From Drechslerella dactyloides (Eukaryota > Ascomycota > Orbiliomycetes > Orbiliales > Orbiliaceae), in the NCBI GenBank assembly GCA_020064725.1, contig JAGTWJ010000002.1, positions 1,550,001-1,614,000 of the forward strand: a stretch of DNA of 64,000 bases, given 5' to 3'. The notes beneath the pieces are model-generated. The model saw only the letters and a program-made list of their open reading frames with translations, was not told the origin of the DNA and made no database searches. Positions 22,773 to 34,237 of the stretch are shown piece after piece. The position numbers and the translations under genes were made by a program. Numbering within the stretch: position 1 is the stretch's first letter; every line of letters starts with the position of its first letter.

Positions 22773-24743
22773 CGTATTCGGCGGGGTGTATCGAAATCGG
22801 GCCTCGAGAAAAAGTGGAGCGGGAGAAATATCGATGTGGAGCGGCGTTCGTCGAGGGGTAACTATAAAAATCGGATGGGACGGTCCTGGTGGGCAGGACG
22901 CCTGTCCGGGGTAGAAAAGACGGACAGGCTGGTTCCGGCCGATCGAAGCTGTCGGCTGCCGATTTGGATTTAGGACCAGCGCGGGAACCGGGACCTGCGA
23001 GATTCTGGCTGGTGGCAGCAAGGGTGCGACGGAAGCTGCTTTGGACTAGTGTGGAGAGAGAGGGAGGAGATGAGGCACGGACGGGCGGATGATGAGGTGG
23101 CAGCGGCAGCGGGTGGTCGGCGTGATGGTGGTGGTGGTGGTGGTGGGAGCTGAGCTGGAGGAGGAGGTCGTGCGTGATCGAGATTGTGATTGTGGTGGTG
23201 GTGGCCGTGGTCGAGGTCGAGGTGACTGCTCGAGCCGTTCCGAGTGAAGTCGCACGTGAAGGCTGGCAACTGATGCTGTGATGCCGGCCAGGGCAAACAT
23301 CAAACCGGGCCAGCAGCACAACCAGACCTCGACGCGAGCGACGACGGGAGGCTCGGACGGCAGGAAAGGACGGACGACGCGAGCGTCGACGGAGCAGCAG
23401 CAGCGGCGTGATGGCAGAGGGAGCAGTGGAGGAGAGGGAGGAGAGGAGGGAGAGCCTCCGCAGCCGCAGGATCCATCCACAGACGACGAGAGGCGGCGTC
23501 GATGGGGAAGTTAAACTTGCTGGCGATGGATGACGGAAGGGCAAGCGGGCAAGCAGGCAAGCAAGCAAGCACCACCACCACGCCAAGCGGCAGACGGGGA
23601 AAAAAAATCAGAAAACAGAAAAAAATTAACAGCCTCTTCCCGGCCAATAAATATCCTGAACGAACGTGGGTAAGAAGGCCCCACATGCAAAGGCAGCCGA
23701 CCAGTCAAACGGCGGGAATCGTCGTCCCACATGGAAATGCACAGGACAGGACTGGACTCTGGCTGAGGAATGTGAACGTGCATGTGCATCGAAGGAATGC
23801 AGCCAGCAGCAGCAGCAGGCAGGCCCAAGCTGGCGATGTGCAGCCGAGGGATGTACATATGTGAATGCTGCATCGCTCTCCGGCCAGGCTGCCTGCTCCG
23901 GCCATCGTGACCGTTTCGCGACCGGTCGTGATATCATGAAGTCCCAACGTAGCCAGCCGGCTGTGCTACTTGCTCGATTTCGTCCGTCGACGTCGCCCGG
24001 CCGCTGGCGTCATTTTCCTCTTCCACTCGGCCGGCTGCAGCTGCAGGCGCCAAGGCCCCGCCAAGGCCCCGCCAAGCAGGGGTCGCGGGCAAACACAACG
24101 CGCCAACACAATCCACGTTTACTCCACGCGTGAGGCCTTATCGATAGCGGGGCAGCTGGCGACAGACATCGCGACGGAGCCAGGGGACAAGGAATGGGCC
24201 GTGACCGCCTCCCCGTCGGACATCTCGTTCGCACGCATCCGCATCTACGCGTGGAGGCAATGCGGATTTCGTCGAATGCCGCACGTGGCTGTCGCGCTTC
24301 AATGCCGGCCGGGTTGCGGCTTACCTAATGCGCCTCCTGCATGCGGCTCCAAAAAGCAGGATTCGTCCAAACGTCATTCCGCGCGCACCGGCCCAAAATT
24401 GCAAAACACCAAACACTAAACATCACGACCGAAAACACGCTCGCGACTCTCCACCCCCATCGCCATAGCCCATCCCGCTGTCTCTCTCGCACGCGATCCT
24501 CTCGAAAACACTCATCGCCATACTTTTGCCGACACTCGCCTATCGATGCTGACCTCTCCATCGTCGCTGCCTCGCCCCGCCCTCCCCTGAACCGCCCCCC
24601 TTGTCATCATCACAACCATCATTCCGACCCACCGCCAGTCAATCCGACTATATTTCCGCCGGACACTCTCGGATTGCCCCATCGCTTGGCTGGCCGGGTG
24701 CGAGTAAACCGACATCCGCCCCTTTGCGGCTCGATGCCTCCGA
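22773..24743. promoter_or_regulatory. ICE2-IMA1 divergent intergenic region
   Basis: About 2 kb between two start codons pointing away from each other. It contains a GGT/CCA trinucleotide tract, GCA-rich stretches and pyrimidine-rich sequence just before IMA1 (24420-24600), as in fungal leaders. The long open frame on the minus strand (22411-23586) is R/S/P/H low complexity and overlaps ICE2 coding sequence out of frame; I treat it as a shadow. Confidence 0.5.
23124..23146. repeat. TGG trinucleotide microsatellite
   Basis: About seven GGT/TGG units in the ICE2-IMA1 intergenic region. Confidence 0.85.
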
Positions 24744-27542
24744 ATGCCCGCCATGTTGCGCAGCTCGAAAGTCAAGGTCACCTGCTTCTACTGCAACAAG
24801 GCAACCTACACCCCTAAGCACCCAAACGGCCCCATCCGTCGCTTCGAGTGCCCTCTATGCAATGCCACAAACCACTTCGATGAAGTAAACCCTCTCTCTC
24901 TCCCCTCTTGTTTCCATGTCGCTAGTATACAGTTCACCGGTGCTAACATGGGGTCTCGTACCCTCTCCTAGAAGGGCGAAATCGTCGATGTTGTCCCGAC
25001 GCCAGGCAAACCCGCAGTCAGATACGCATACGAACGAAAATCACCCACCAACCGTCGCATCCGCCAGGATGGTTCCGTCTGCTGTCGTTCCTGCGAGACC
25101 AACCATTCGATAATCGTCCAGCAGCTCTCCAACTACCTCCCCGACGAATCCGACCCGAACTACGAGTACCTCGCCGAACACATCTCGGAGTTCAGACGCC
25201 AGCTCGAGGAGAAATATCCCCCTCTGTGCGCCGATTGCGCTCCAAAGGTCAACGAGAGACTACGGCACATCAACTACAAGGCCAAGACGCAAGGACTGGG
25301 CAGACTGCTCCAGAACACCAACAAAATGGTCCAGTCAAACAGACTCGCCCATCCGAAGAGCGTGGGGATGGCGATCCTGGATATCCTCATGGTGCTTGGC
25401 TGGTACGCATGGGGTGTGGCGTACTGGGCATCGATAGCTCTATTGATGTTCTGGCAGCTTACCGTATCCATCGTCGCCAAGCCCGCTACCGGCGCAGACG
25501 GATTGGAGCACATAGGATGGGAAACGTGCTTGAAGGGCTCTTTGGAGAAGGGTTATTTGAACAGTGCCTGCTACTTTGCGTCTTCCAGATGGGTCAGCTA
25601 CATCTTCCCGTGGGCGCTACTGCTGTCTTTCTACGACTATAAATGGCTCGAAGTCCGCAATCATCCCGGCTCGTACGTGGAGGACCGGGTCCAGTACCTG
25701 TTCTGCCAGGCCATCGTCTCCGCCTTCATGGCCTTGAGCTGGTGGTTCCTCGGGCCCGGTGGGTCGCCGAGAACGGAGAAAGAGATCATCGTCCTGAGCA
25801 ACTCGTGTCTGTTGATCGAGTTCTTCATGGTGTGGACGGCGTTCACCTCGTTGAGGGTCACCCATCCCGTGCAGAAGATCTCTCTGAGAGAAGGCCGGCC
25901 CGTCATGCCAAGTCTCCTCAGCTCGGAGCAGTCAGCGTCGCAGGAGAGCCACGGCGGCATGGCGTTCCGACCAGCGGGGCCATCCATCAACGACCACATA
26001 AGGCCCGCGAGAACCAACCCTTCGACCCAGCAGATATTCAAGCCAGCTGGGAAGAAACTCCAGCCAGCATTCGACCCGCAGTCGCGACCTCCCCCGAGTC
26101 AGCAGTCCAACAATATCTTTTCATCTTTCAGCTCGGCACCGTCCCACCCATCCAGCCAACCATCCCACCCGTCTACCCAGCTCACCTCGGAGCCGTCGGA
26201 CCCCGACGCAATGGACTGGAATCCGATCATGAACTCACCTATCGGCTTCTCCAAACCATCTTTCAACTCTTTCGAGTCTTTCTCCCAGCACCGACCGAGC
26301 TCCCCTCTCGGCTTCGGCGACCTGCAGGACGAAGACGGCAACACCTCCGAGGAGGAGGATGCGAAGACGGAAGTCAACGACTCGCCGGCTAGGTTCAGGG
26401 GCAACCCGATGCGGCCGAAGAGTCTACTCATCGACGGGCTCCTGGACAAACAGACGGGTCTGGAGAGTCTGTTTGAAGTCGCTGCAAAGCTCGACGAGGC
26501 AAAGCCGATGAACCAGCCCGGCATCCTGATCAAACGCGCCCATCGGATCGGCCAGGAGGCGGCCCGATTGCTGGCAGTGTCGATCGGGCTTGTCGTGCTC
26601 GTTTCGTCGGAAGGGACGGTCGCGTGCGCGGGTCTCCTTCTCGCGGTCCTCGTCGGCACGTGCTGGAGGTTTGCGAACGCGACCTTTCGGAACGAGTCAC
26701 TGGTGCAGAGCGTCGGGGAGAGATGGAAGCGGAATTTCGCCGTTTTCGTGTGCTTGCTGGAAGTTTGCGGGAGCGTGCTCGTGTCAGCGGAGATGCTCGG
26801 TTTCCATGTGCTTTCGGGCTCGCCCGGTCCGTCGCTCCTCCAAAACGTCGATCCGTTGGCGGTCCCGGTCCTCCCTGACAGCAGCATCGATCTCTCTGCG
26901 ACGCCGCAGCCGCAGCCGCAACCGATGCCGATGCCACAGCCGATGCCACAGCCGATGCCACAGATGGCGCCGGTTGCCGGGCAAACGCAATTGGTTCAGC
27001 TCATCATCCGGGTCCTGTTCTTCTCGCTAGCCGCGCACCAGACGTGGGACTTTGCGCAGGTGTTCGCGTACCGGGGCACGCAGGTGATGCAGCCGGACGG
27101 GACGCCACTGCGTCGGCGGAAGAACTCGCGGGATCTAGGCGTTAGCGAGCCGCTCCGCCGCTTCGTGCCACCGGTGAGCCGAGAGTCGAGCTTCTCAGAC
27201 GTGTTGAAAGCGGAGCCTACCGTCGCCGCGCCCGTTTCCTCGAGCAGCGCCTTTGGCGGGTTGTCGCTAGGTGGCGGTGGCGGAGCCGGTGGTGGCAGAG
27301 GCAGCTCGTTGACGCAGCGGTCGAACTTCTCGTCGTGGGGCGCGCAGAACCGCGAGGCGGCGGTGCAGGGACGAGACGTGGGGATCCGGCGACCGCAGAC
27401 GCAGCGGTTCGGTGCGACAACGACGCGGTCGATGAAGGTGGCGCCGGCGGGGACGGCGGGGGCGCAGAATCCGTGGACAGCACCGCCGCCGCCGTCCTCG
27501 TCGGCGTTCCAGCAGCCGAGGGGCGGTGCGTGGGGGCAGTAG
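24744..27542 (+). CDS. IMA1: Ima1-type inner nuclear membrane protein
   Basis: Homologue of fission-yeast Ima1 and animal Samp1/NET5, an inner nuclear membrane protein linked to nuclear organisation. Two exons, 24744-24884 and 24972-27542 (join FDE|KGEIVDVV), give 903 residues. The N-terminal Ima1 domain has four cysteine pairs that look zinc-binding: CFYC (14-17), CPLC (36-39), CRSC (85-88) and CADC (133-136). A bundle of hydrophobic helices follows (about residues 170-340; SVGMAILDILMVLGWYAWG, then WALLLSFYDY). A long disordered loop (about 350-560) then contains S/P-rich and acidic stretches, followed by three more hydrophobic segments and a glycine-rich tail ending GGAWGQ. A repetitive PQPQPMPMPQ tract lies between the late membrane segments. 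The gene diverges from ICE2. Confidence 0.9.
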
Positions 27543-28148
27543 GAGTGTCGTGGTTTGATCGTTTTTGTGGACATTCTCGTTAAATTGGCGGCATACATGC
27601 ATATACAGTGTTCGAGATAGATTGCAGCATTTCCGGAGACAGTTTGGCGTTCGTCATATCTTGTTGTACAGTTCGATTCAATTTGTGTAAATACTGATAC
27701 ATGCAGGCATATTTATTGATTCTTGGGCCAGTCGATTCAATGAAGTCTTCCAGTTGAACGTTCTGTAGATTGTTGTTGATATCCTGATGCTTGCCGTACT
27801 GTGGTTGAAGCTGGTGAACGTTGCCCTTCAATATGGGTAAGTATGTAATTCAACGCTCTCACCACCCAAATTCCTCTTCCATCCACCAGGTTCCATCACA
27901 AGCCTCATCAACTCCATCGAGGGACTAGAATCATCAGCACCACAGACACAATCGACTTCGGCTAATTCCGCCTGTTGCAATTCCCGCGTTGCGCTGACGT
28001 CCCACAGACGCAACGAAAGCAACGCTGCAACGTGAATTTAGTAACCTGGGCTATTCTATTCGCCTGGTTGTCCCCCGCCGCTAGCTGCAATCGATTGACT
28101 CTCTCAATCTCCTGCATCGACATCCGCCACAGCAGTCGACTCGCGGCC
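27543..28148. other. intergenic, IMA1 to AIM19-like gene
   Basis: 3' region of IMA1 and promoter of the next gene; no credible frame seen. Confidence 0.5.
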
Positions 28149-28746
28149 ATGTCAATCCCCCCGCCCCCGCCGCCTCAGTCGCCCTCGGGCCAGCGCGACC
28201 CGTCGTTGTTCGGCCGCTTCAAGTGGTTCGCCGCCGCCTGGTGTCGTACGTACCCCGAGCACCCCGCGGCACCCCACCTTCATATATACTATATCAACAT
28301 AACGTAGAGAAATGCAGGTGCTGACCGGACAATGCGATGCAGGGACACCAGCGGGAGGCGGCACGACCGCCCTGGCGACACTGTACCTCTACCCCTTCTC
28401 GCGCATGCTGCGAGCGGAGACGCCGCGCGTGCTGCCCCGCCATACGTCATTGCCGTTCTTCTCGGCGGTCTTCGCGCTGTCGTCGTACATGAGCTTCGCG
28501 GGCTACGGGCGGGACGGGGCAGGCGTGCTGTCAGCGTGGAGTATGGTGTATTTGCTTGTGAATGCGCGCAACGGCGCGAAGGGGTGGGTTGCCATGTCGC
28601 GGCCGGGAGGGGGTCCCCGCGCGGCGACGCTGGCGGTGATGGGGTGGAATGCGGTTGCGGGGAGTGGGGTTTTCTTGTTCGGGTGGGGTGGGCGAGGTGG
28701 TGGCGGCGGGTGGAAGATGAAGATGCCCGAGGCGGAGGCTGTGTAG
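28149..28746 (+). CDS. AIM19-like small membrane protein
   Basis: Small predicted membrane protein of 166 residues. Exons 28149-28245 and 28343-28746 join in phase as WCR|TPAGGGTTALATLYLYP. After a proline-rich N-terminus (PPPPPPQSPSG) there are three or four weakly hydrophobic segments. The middle (LSSYMSFAGYGRDGAGVLSA then WSMVYLLVN) follows the pattern of the fungal AIM19 family, named from a yeast mitochondrial-inheritance screen. The C-terminus is a glycine run followed by KMKMPEAEAV. Family membership rests on pattern only and is moderately secure; the biochemical role is unknown. It is convergent with the DNA glycosylase gene. Confidence 0.6.
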
Positions 28747-29008
28747 GGTTCGTGTCGTGCGGATGAGGGATATGTGTATATGCGAAGGTGGGCGTTGGAG
28801 TGGGGATAACCACGGCGTTTTCTTTATATATTTTTTTCATGGGTACGACGAAGGGGGTGGTTCTTCGATTCGGTGTACTTTACGATTCACGGATAGGTAG
28901 GTACATGGGTGTACTGTACATACATGACACCAGACGCCGCTAAAATACATATGGATGAATGCATACGACACAGATGGGTAAAGCACAGATGGATTTGGAT
29001 ATGGGTCG

Positions 29009-30049
29009 CTACTTCTTGCGCATCACCTCAACGTCCGTGTCGGCCAGGCGCCAGAGATACCAGCTCAGGACGCTGCGGTAGGGCCGGTACTGCTCGCTCA
29101 GCCGCAGCATCTCGTCCTCGGTCATGTACTTCCACTTCTTGCCCGCGGTGGAGTCCTTCGCCGCCTTCTTGAGCTTGCTGACGTCGCGGCCGGCGAGGAT
29201 GGCCATGCCGCGCTGGATGCCCAGGTCGCCCGTGGCGAAGACGTCGGTGCGCTTGAGCGCGAAGAGGAGGAACATCTGCACGGACCACAGGCCGAGGCCG
29301 CGGACCTTGAGCAGCTTCTCCGTCACGGCCTCGTCCGAGTCCGCCAGGAGCATGTCGTTCGTGAGCTCGCCGGAGCGGAATTGCTCGGCGAGACCCGAGA
29401 TGTACTCGGCCTTGCGCTGGGAGAGGCCCGCTGTGCGCAGCGTGGGCAGGTCGACGTTGAGGATGTCGGCGGGGGCGGGGAAGGTGTCATTGTCGTTGAA
29501 GAGGGCGATGAAGCGGGCTTTGATGGAGCGCGCAGCGGCGCCGGAGACCTGCTGGGCGATGATGCCACTGCAGAGGGCCTGGAAGGGGTCGATTGGCTCC
29601 TTCTCGGCGGGGGACAAGGATGGCGAGGGGAAGACGTCGCAGGCGTGACGGGCGACGACGGACGCGAGGTTCGGGTTGATTGCGAGCAGGTGGGCGACGC
29701 CGGGGTGCACGTCGGTAGGGTCGGCAGTTGATATCGTCACCGTTTCCGTCGTCTCCGTCGTCGCGATTTCAGACTGCTCGGCGGTGGATTCGTCCTCTGG
29801 GGTTTCGGACTTGGATTTGGCGGTCCCGCGACGCTTCGCCGGGGCCTTGGCCTTGACGACCTTGGACCGGGATCGGACGGTGGCGACGGCGGTCGTAACC
29901 GGCTCTTTCGCAGCCTTCGTCCTCGTTGATCGGGACTTTGAAGCCGTAGTCTTCTCGGGCTCCGGCGCGGCCTTCGAGGCCTTCAGGCGCATGGAGATGC
30001 GGGCAGACGCCCGGACCTGGATCGCCGGTCGCGGGTTCCGGGCGACCAT
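29009..30049 (-). CDS. MAG1: DNA-3-methyladenine glycosylase, HhH-GPD superfamily (Mag1-like)
   Basis: Base-excision repair enzyme that removes alkylated purines from DNA in the nucleus. Intronless from the first in-frame ATG at 30049, giving 346 residues. The first 110 residues are basic, with repeated K/R clusters (AKAPAKRRGTAKSKS) like a nuclear-localisation and DNA-binding tail. The catalytic domain covers about residues 120-346: FQALCSGIIAQQVSGAAA, the helix-hairpin-helix LLKVRGLGLWSVQMFLL, and the catalytic aspartate in VFATGDLGIQRG (about Asp275). Upstream of 30049 the frame stays open to about 30172 without an ATG and includes a GTGCTGCAG acceptor-like site. An extra 5' exon adding a mitochondrial leader (YAFSRLASALPRHLHFHL) is therefore possible. 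Confidence 0.9.
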   Translation of the reverse strand: MVARNPRPAIQVRASARISMRLKASKAAPEPEKTTASKSRSTRTKAAKEPVTTAVATVRSRSKVVKAKAPAKRRGTAKSKSETPEDESTAEQSEIATTETTETVTISTADPTDVHPGVAHLLAINPNLASVVARHACDVFPSPSLSPAEKEPIDPFQALCSGIIAQQVSGAAARSIKARFIALFNDNDTFPAPADILNVDLPTLRTAGLSQRKAEYISGLAEQFRSGELTNDMLLADSDEAVTEKLLKVRGLGLWSVQMFLLFALKRTDVFATGDLGIQRGMAILAGRDVSKLKKAAKDSTAGKKWKYMTEDEMLRLSEQYRPYRSVLSWYLWRLADTDVEVMRKK

Positions 30050-30674
30050 GGCGAGCGGCGAGAGATGGAAGTGGAGATGGCGGGGGAGCGCAGAGGCGAG
30101 TCGCGAGAAGGCGTAGATGGTCGCCAATGTGCACAGTTGCCGCCGTTGCCGCAGGACAAAACTGCAGCACAAGAGTCAATGATCAAGATGACGAGAATGC
30201 TCACCAACTTATCCACATCCGCAAATCGATTGTAGAGACAGGGAAGCAAGCTGGAACAATTCCAAAGCCGGCTTCTTCAGGAGGCTGCGTGAGCTCGTGA
30301 CCGCGCGCCTGCTGACAAATCGGATGGCCTTGGCAGGGCGTTGGGCACAGACGTCAGACACCTTCGCTCTCCGCGGCAGGGCATAACGTTATCCGTCAAT
30401 CGATCGGTAAGAGATGAGTAAACTGCAGACACGAGGGGCCAACATGGATCCGGGCAATTGGACGGTTTGAATTACGATTATCATTAGCTACAGTCGGATA
30501 TGCAGGGAAAGAGGAGACAGAAATTATCAAAAGCTAGCTTGCCAGAATATAAAACTGCGATAAAACCCTGATGCCAGCATAATACAGATTGAACACCGTG
30601 AAACTATCAGTACGCGGATGGTGGAGAAAATTAAAGAGTGCAGCTGATGCGTGCGCATGCATGCTGTTAATTCT

Positions 30675-31803
30675 TCAGCCCTTCATCCGCTCGAGAGCGC
30701 CCTTGATGTCTGCAAAACTCCACTCAGCCATCGTCTCGCCCCATAGCTTGTCCGTCGCATCTCTCCCTTCCTGCGTGTACAGGAACGGCGGGAACCTGCA
30801 TTTAATTCAACTGTCAACACCATACTCACACAGTAGTACAGGTATCTTGATATATGTAATAGTGGGGATGGCGGGTTGGAACTCACGGGCGGATCTCCCA
30901 GTCGGCCAGGTAGCATAGATGCGCCTCCTTGCCCTTAATCTCTGCCGCGTCAATGATCACCGTGGTGGCATCGGTGACCTCGCGGCCCGCCAGCGCCTGC
31001 AACAGCTTCAGCGCGATGACCGAGGCGCCTTTGACCTCGCGGTTCAAGCTAGTGCCTCTAAGAAATCCCGGCTCGATCATGTTTATGACAACTTCGTCGG
31101 CGGAAACGTAGTTGCCTTCGGAAAACTTCCACAGAAACATGTGGCCGAGCAGCTTGGACACACCGTAGCTCGGATTTCCAAAGTTCTTGGGGTCGTCTAT
31201 GGCGGTGAACAGCGGTCTGGAGGCGTGGTCTGGCAGCGGGGTTATGTTTGCGAGCGCCGAGCTGACGATGGTCATGCGGCCGGGTGTACCCGCCGGCGAC
31301 TTGTTCTTTAGCGCGGGGATGAGCAGGATGGCGAGCAGAAATGTGGATAGGTAGTTGACTTGCATCATCTCCTCGTGGCCGGTGATCGGCGACGGCTTGT
31401 ACGTCTGCGTGCCGACGCCGGCGTTGAGGATGGCGATGTCGAGACGGGCGAGCTGCGGGCTGTTGACGCGCGCGGCGAACGCCTGGATGGACTCGTAGGA
31501 GCTCATGTCCAGCATCCAGACTTCAATCGTCGCGGAGGGAAACTGCTGGCGGAGAGCGGTGGCGGCGGCCTCGCCCTTCGTGGTAGAGCGCACGGCCATG
31601 ATGAGGTGTGAGAGGCGGTGGGAGAGGAAGAGGCGCGCGGTCTCAAGGCCGAGGCCGACATTGGAGCCGGTGATAATGGCGGTCTTACCAGCAAGAGTGA
31701 GACCTGTAGGTAGAGTGGGTGGTTTTGTATGCTGGGAGCGCCAGAAGCGACGCCAGTAGTTGGAGGTGAGGGGGGCTCGCTCGCGGGAGGAGGGCACCGA
31801 CAT
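30675..31803 (-). CDS. short-chain dehydrogenase/reductase (retinol dehydrogenase-like)
   Basis: NAD(P)-dependent oxidoreductase of 345 residues from exons 31803-30887 and 30795-30675, joined as WEIRP|FPPFLYTQEG. The Rossmann glycine motif TGSNVGLG is at 45-52, NAG at 127-129, a catalytic serine in IVSSALAN, and YGVSK with Tyr213/Lys217. Length and layout fit the classical WWOX/retinol-dehydrogenase-like fungal SDRs; the substrate cannot be predicted. The C-terminal exon (EGRDATDKLWGETMAEWS) is typical of this group. An N-terminal tryptophan-rich segment (NYWRRFWRSQ) precedes the domain. It shares a 589-nt divergent promoter with the transcription factor-like gene at 32393, so joint regulation is plausible. 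Confidence 0.88.
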
Positions 31804-32392
31804 AGTGATCACTCGTGGTTGGTCGCACACTGGGCGGTAAAATGGAAGCTGTAGTATAGTAGCAGTAGCAGTAGGAGGTGGGTAATAGAGAAAGCTGAAT
31901 GTAGTATGAGTAGCAAATGTAGAGGTAACAAGAGGGGATCCATCTGAAGGGGAGGAGGCAGACGGGCATCTTATAGACCGCAAACATCTCGCCGGACACG
32001 ATGCGTTGGGTCTGTTGGATGTCCCCAAACGGCAAACAATCTCGAGTCTTGGCGCCTCTTGGCACGCATCCCTGCGAGCTGCGTCGCCGCTTTGGGAAAA
32101 CGGTGTGCTTATAAAGAGCATTCGGGGCATCCTGCTGGGGATATCTTCACTCCCCTCCAGGCGACAAGCATTATATCCGCGACGGAGACCGCTCGGGATA
32201 TACTCGGAGCATCATGCCGGCTCACGCAGAACCCGGTACGGCCGACGCCCCCGTCTTTTAAAATACTGCTACCCCCATTGGGAATACAATCTCTCTCTGT
32301 CTGCCCTTCAAGTTCGCTCTGCATCCAGACTGCATATGCATATTGCGTGAGGACGAATTTAGCTGATCGGAAAGCTTGATCGGACGCCAGGA
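31804..32392. promoter_or_regulatory. divergent promoter, SDR and transcription factor-like gene
   Basis: 589 nt between two outward-facing start codons. It contains CTGTAGTATAGTAGCAGTAG-type short repeats near 31849-31875 and pyrimidine-rich sequence upstream of 32393. Confidence 0.5.
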
Positions 32393-34029
32393 ATGCACTT
32401 TATCGTATCCACGGACACCAACAAAGCGGATGCCGGCACCCGAAAGCTTATCCGCAGCCATGTCATGCTCGGCAAGAACCTGGGCAAGTCGCGACCGAAG
32501 AAGAAGAGGCCTCAGCAGCAGCAGCAGCGCCCACCGCAGGATGCACAGCCCGAAAGAGCTCAGGCGTCGGACCCGGAACTAGAGCGGCAGTTGCGCACAG
32601 GGAGCGGGTTTATGCCTGTCAACGTTCCGGGCAGGGTTGGTTCCGACCTGTCGTTCGTTCACTTCCCGGACGTCATCGACCCAGCCATGGTACGCGATAT
32701 CATGACCTGTAAGTGATCAATACATGCATGATGTTTATTTGCAGCATGCTTTCGGACACGTGTGGCTGGTCTAACGCAGTCGATGAACGAATGAGTGCAG
32801 TTTCACAAACGTCGAAGGAGATTCTCTTCCCGCTCGCGACGTGCTTTGCTTTCGACCGCGAGAACAAGACCTGGTGGGTCGCCCTGACGGTCGACCCCGC
32901 CTACCTCAACGCCACCGCCTTCGTCACCAGCGCCTACTCCAGCGTGATCCACAGCGGCGGCAAGACCTCTGCAACCGGCCGCCAGCTAAGTGCCGCCGGC
33001 ACTATGCACTTTGTCAAGACCCTGCGCATGGTCCGCGAACGCCTGGCATCCGACAACCAGGAGCTGCTGTTGTCCGATGGAACCATCTTTGTCATCCTCA
33101 TGCTGGCCATGTATGCTATGCTCAGCGGCGATGGCGCCACCGCCTTCCATCACGTCGAGGGCCTGCGCAGGATTGTGAAGCTACGAGGCGGCATCCGCAG
33201 CTTCCGCAGCAATGAGAAGCTTCTCATCGAGCTGTTGAGGTAAAATCCTGCCAGTATATAGCTTACTACTATACACATGTACTAACAGCGCCGATGTTGT
33301 AGAGCCGACATGAGTGTCGCGCTAAACGGCGGTCACCAACCGCTCTTCTTCAGCGACCCCTTCCTCGAACCTTTCCTCCCCTACCCGGACCATCCGGCCC
33401 TACGCGTCCCACAGGCGCGAACAACGGCAAAGGAAGACCCCATCGACAGATTCGTCGATACCCTACACCCGGACCTCGCTATCGCCTGGACGTTCACCCA
33501 GCGCTTCAGCTCGCTCATGAACGTCACCGCCGCATCCGGTGTGCGGTTGCCGCAGCGGACACTCCTACACGCGATGACCGCGACGACTTACCGGCTGCTG
33601 GGCATGCACGGCCGCTTCGCGCCAACCTCTGCCGACGAGGCTCTGCGGCTGGGTCTGCTGGGGTTCTGCGCACACATCTTCCTGCGATGGAAGTATATGC
33701 GCATCGAGTATACGTATCTGCCGGTGGCGTATCGTGCCGCGCTGGCCGGGTTGGAGCTCGAGGGGTGCGTGGAAGGCGGGAACGGGATGCCGCCGCAGGT
33801 TGTGCTGTGGCTGCTGATGATTGGTGCCATCGCGGTATTTGGCGACGCCGACGCCGGTTGGCTGCGGCCGTGGATGAAGGCTAGCTGCGGGGTCTGTGGG
33901 GCGCAGTCGTGGGAGGACGTGAGGGGGATATTGAAGATGATCTGGGTGGACAAGCTGCACGACGAGGCGGGCAAGGAGGCGTACGAGGCGTGCCTGGTTG
34001 ACGATGAAGGGATTACCGTCCCGCCGTGA
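32393..34029 (+). CDS. fungal transcription factor-like protein lacking a zinc cluster
   Basis: Protein of about 493 residues from exons 32393-32708, 32801-33239 and 33303-34029. It starts like the many fungal regulators with a conserved N-terminal MHFIVSTDTNKADAGTRKLI then RSHVM and a basic glutamine-rich stretch (KKKRPQQQQQRP), but no C6 zinc cluster or C2H2 finger is present. The rest resembles the fungal-specific transcription factor helical domain (FHHVEGLRRIVKLRGGI is characteristic). An alternative acceptor at 32779, also in phase, would add seven residues (FDERMSAV instead of FSQTSK at the join). Without a DNA-binding domain it may act as a cofactor. It is divergent from the SDR gene. 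Confidence 0.75.
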
Positions 34030-34237
34030 TCTATCGCCATTTCTGTATGCATATATATTTAAAATCTCAGCTCACCTAGTCTAGCGATTGCTCAATATGA
34101 TATCATCTAATTCATTTGAATTCAATTCGGCTCGCCCGCATCTACTGTGTGATATTTTGTGTTGGCGCTGTTGGAGACGTCTGACGTCTTTCCGCGACTT
34201 CAACAATTGACACCTCGACGACATCTCCGCCGCAGCC

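Noticed and set aside
22411..23586. 391-codon open frame on the minus strand between ICE2 and IMA1
   Set aside because: It overlaps ICE2 coding sequence out of frame and is a low-complexity R/S/P/H translation of GGT-rich DNA with no domain.
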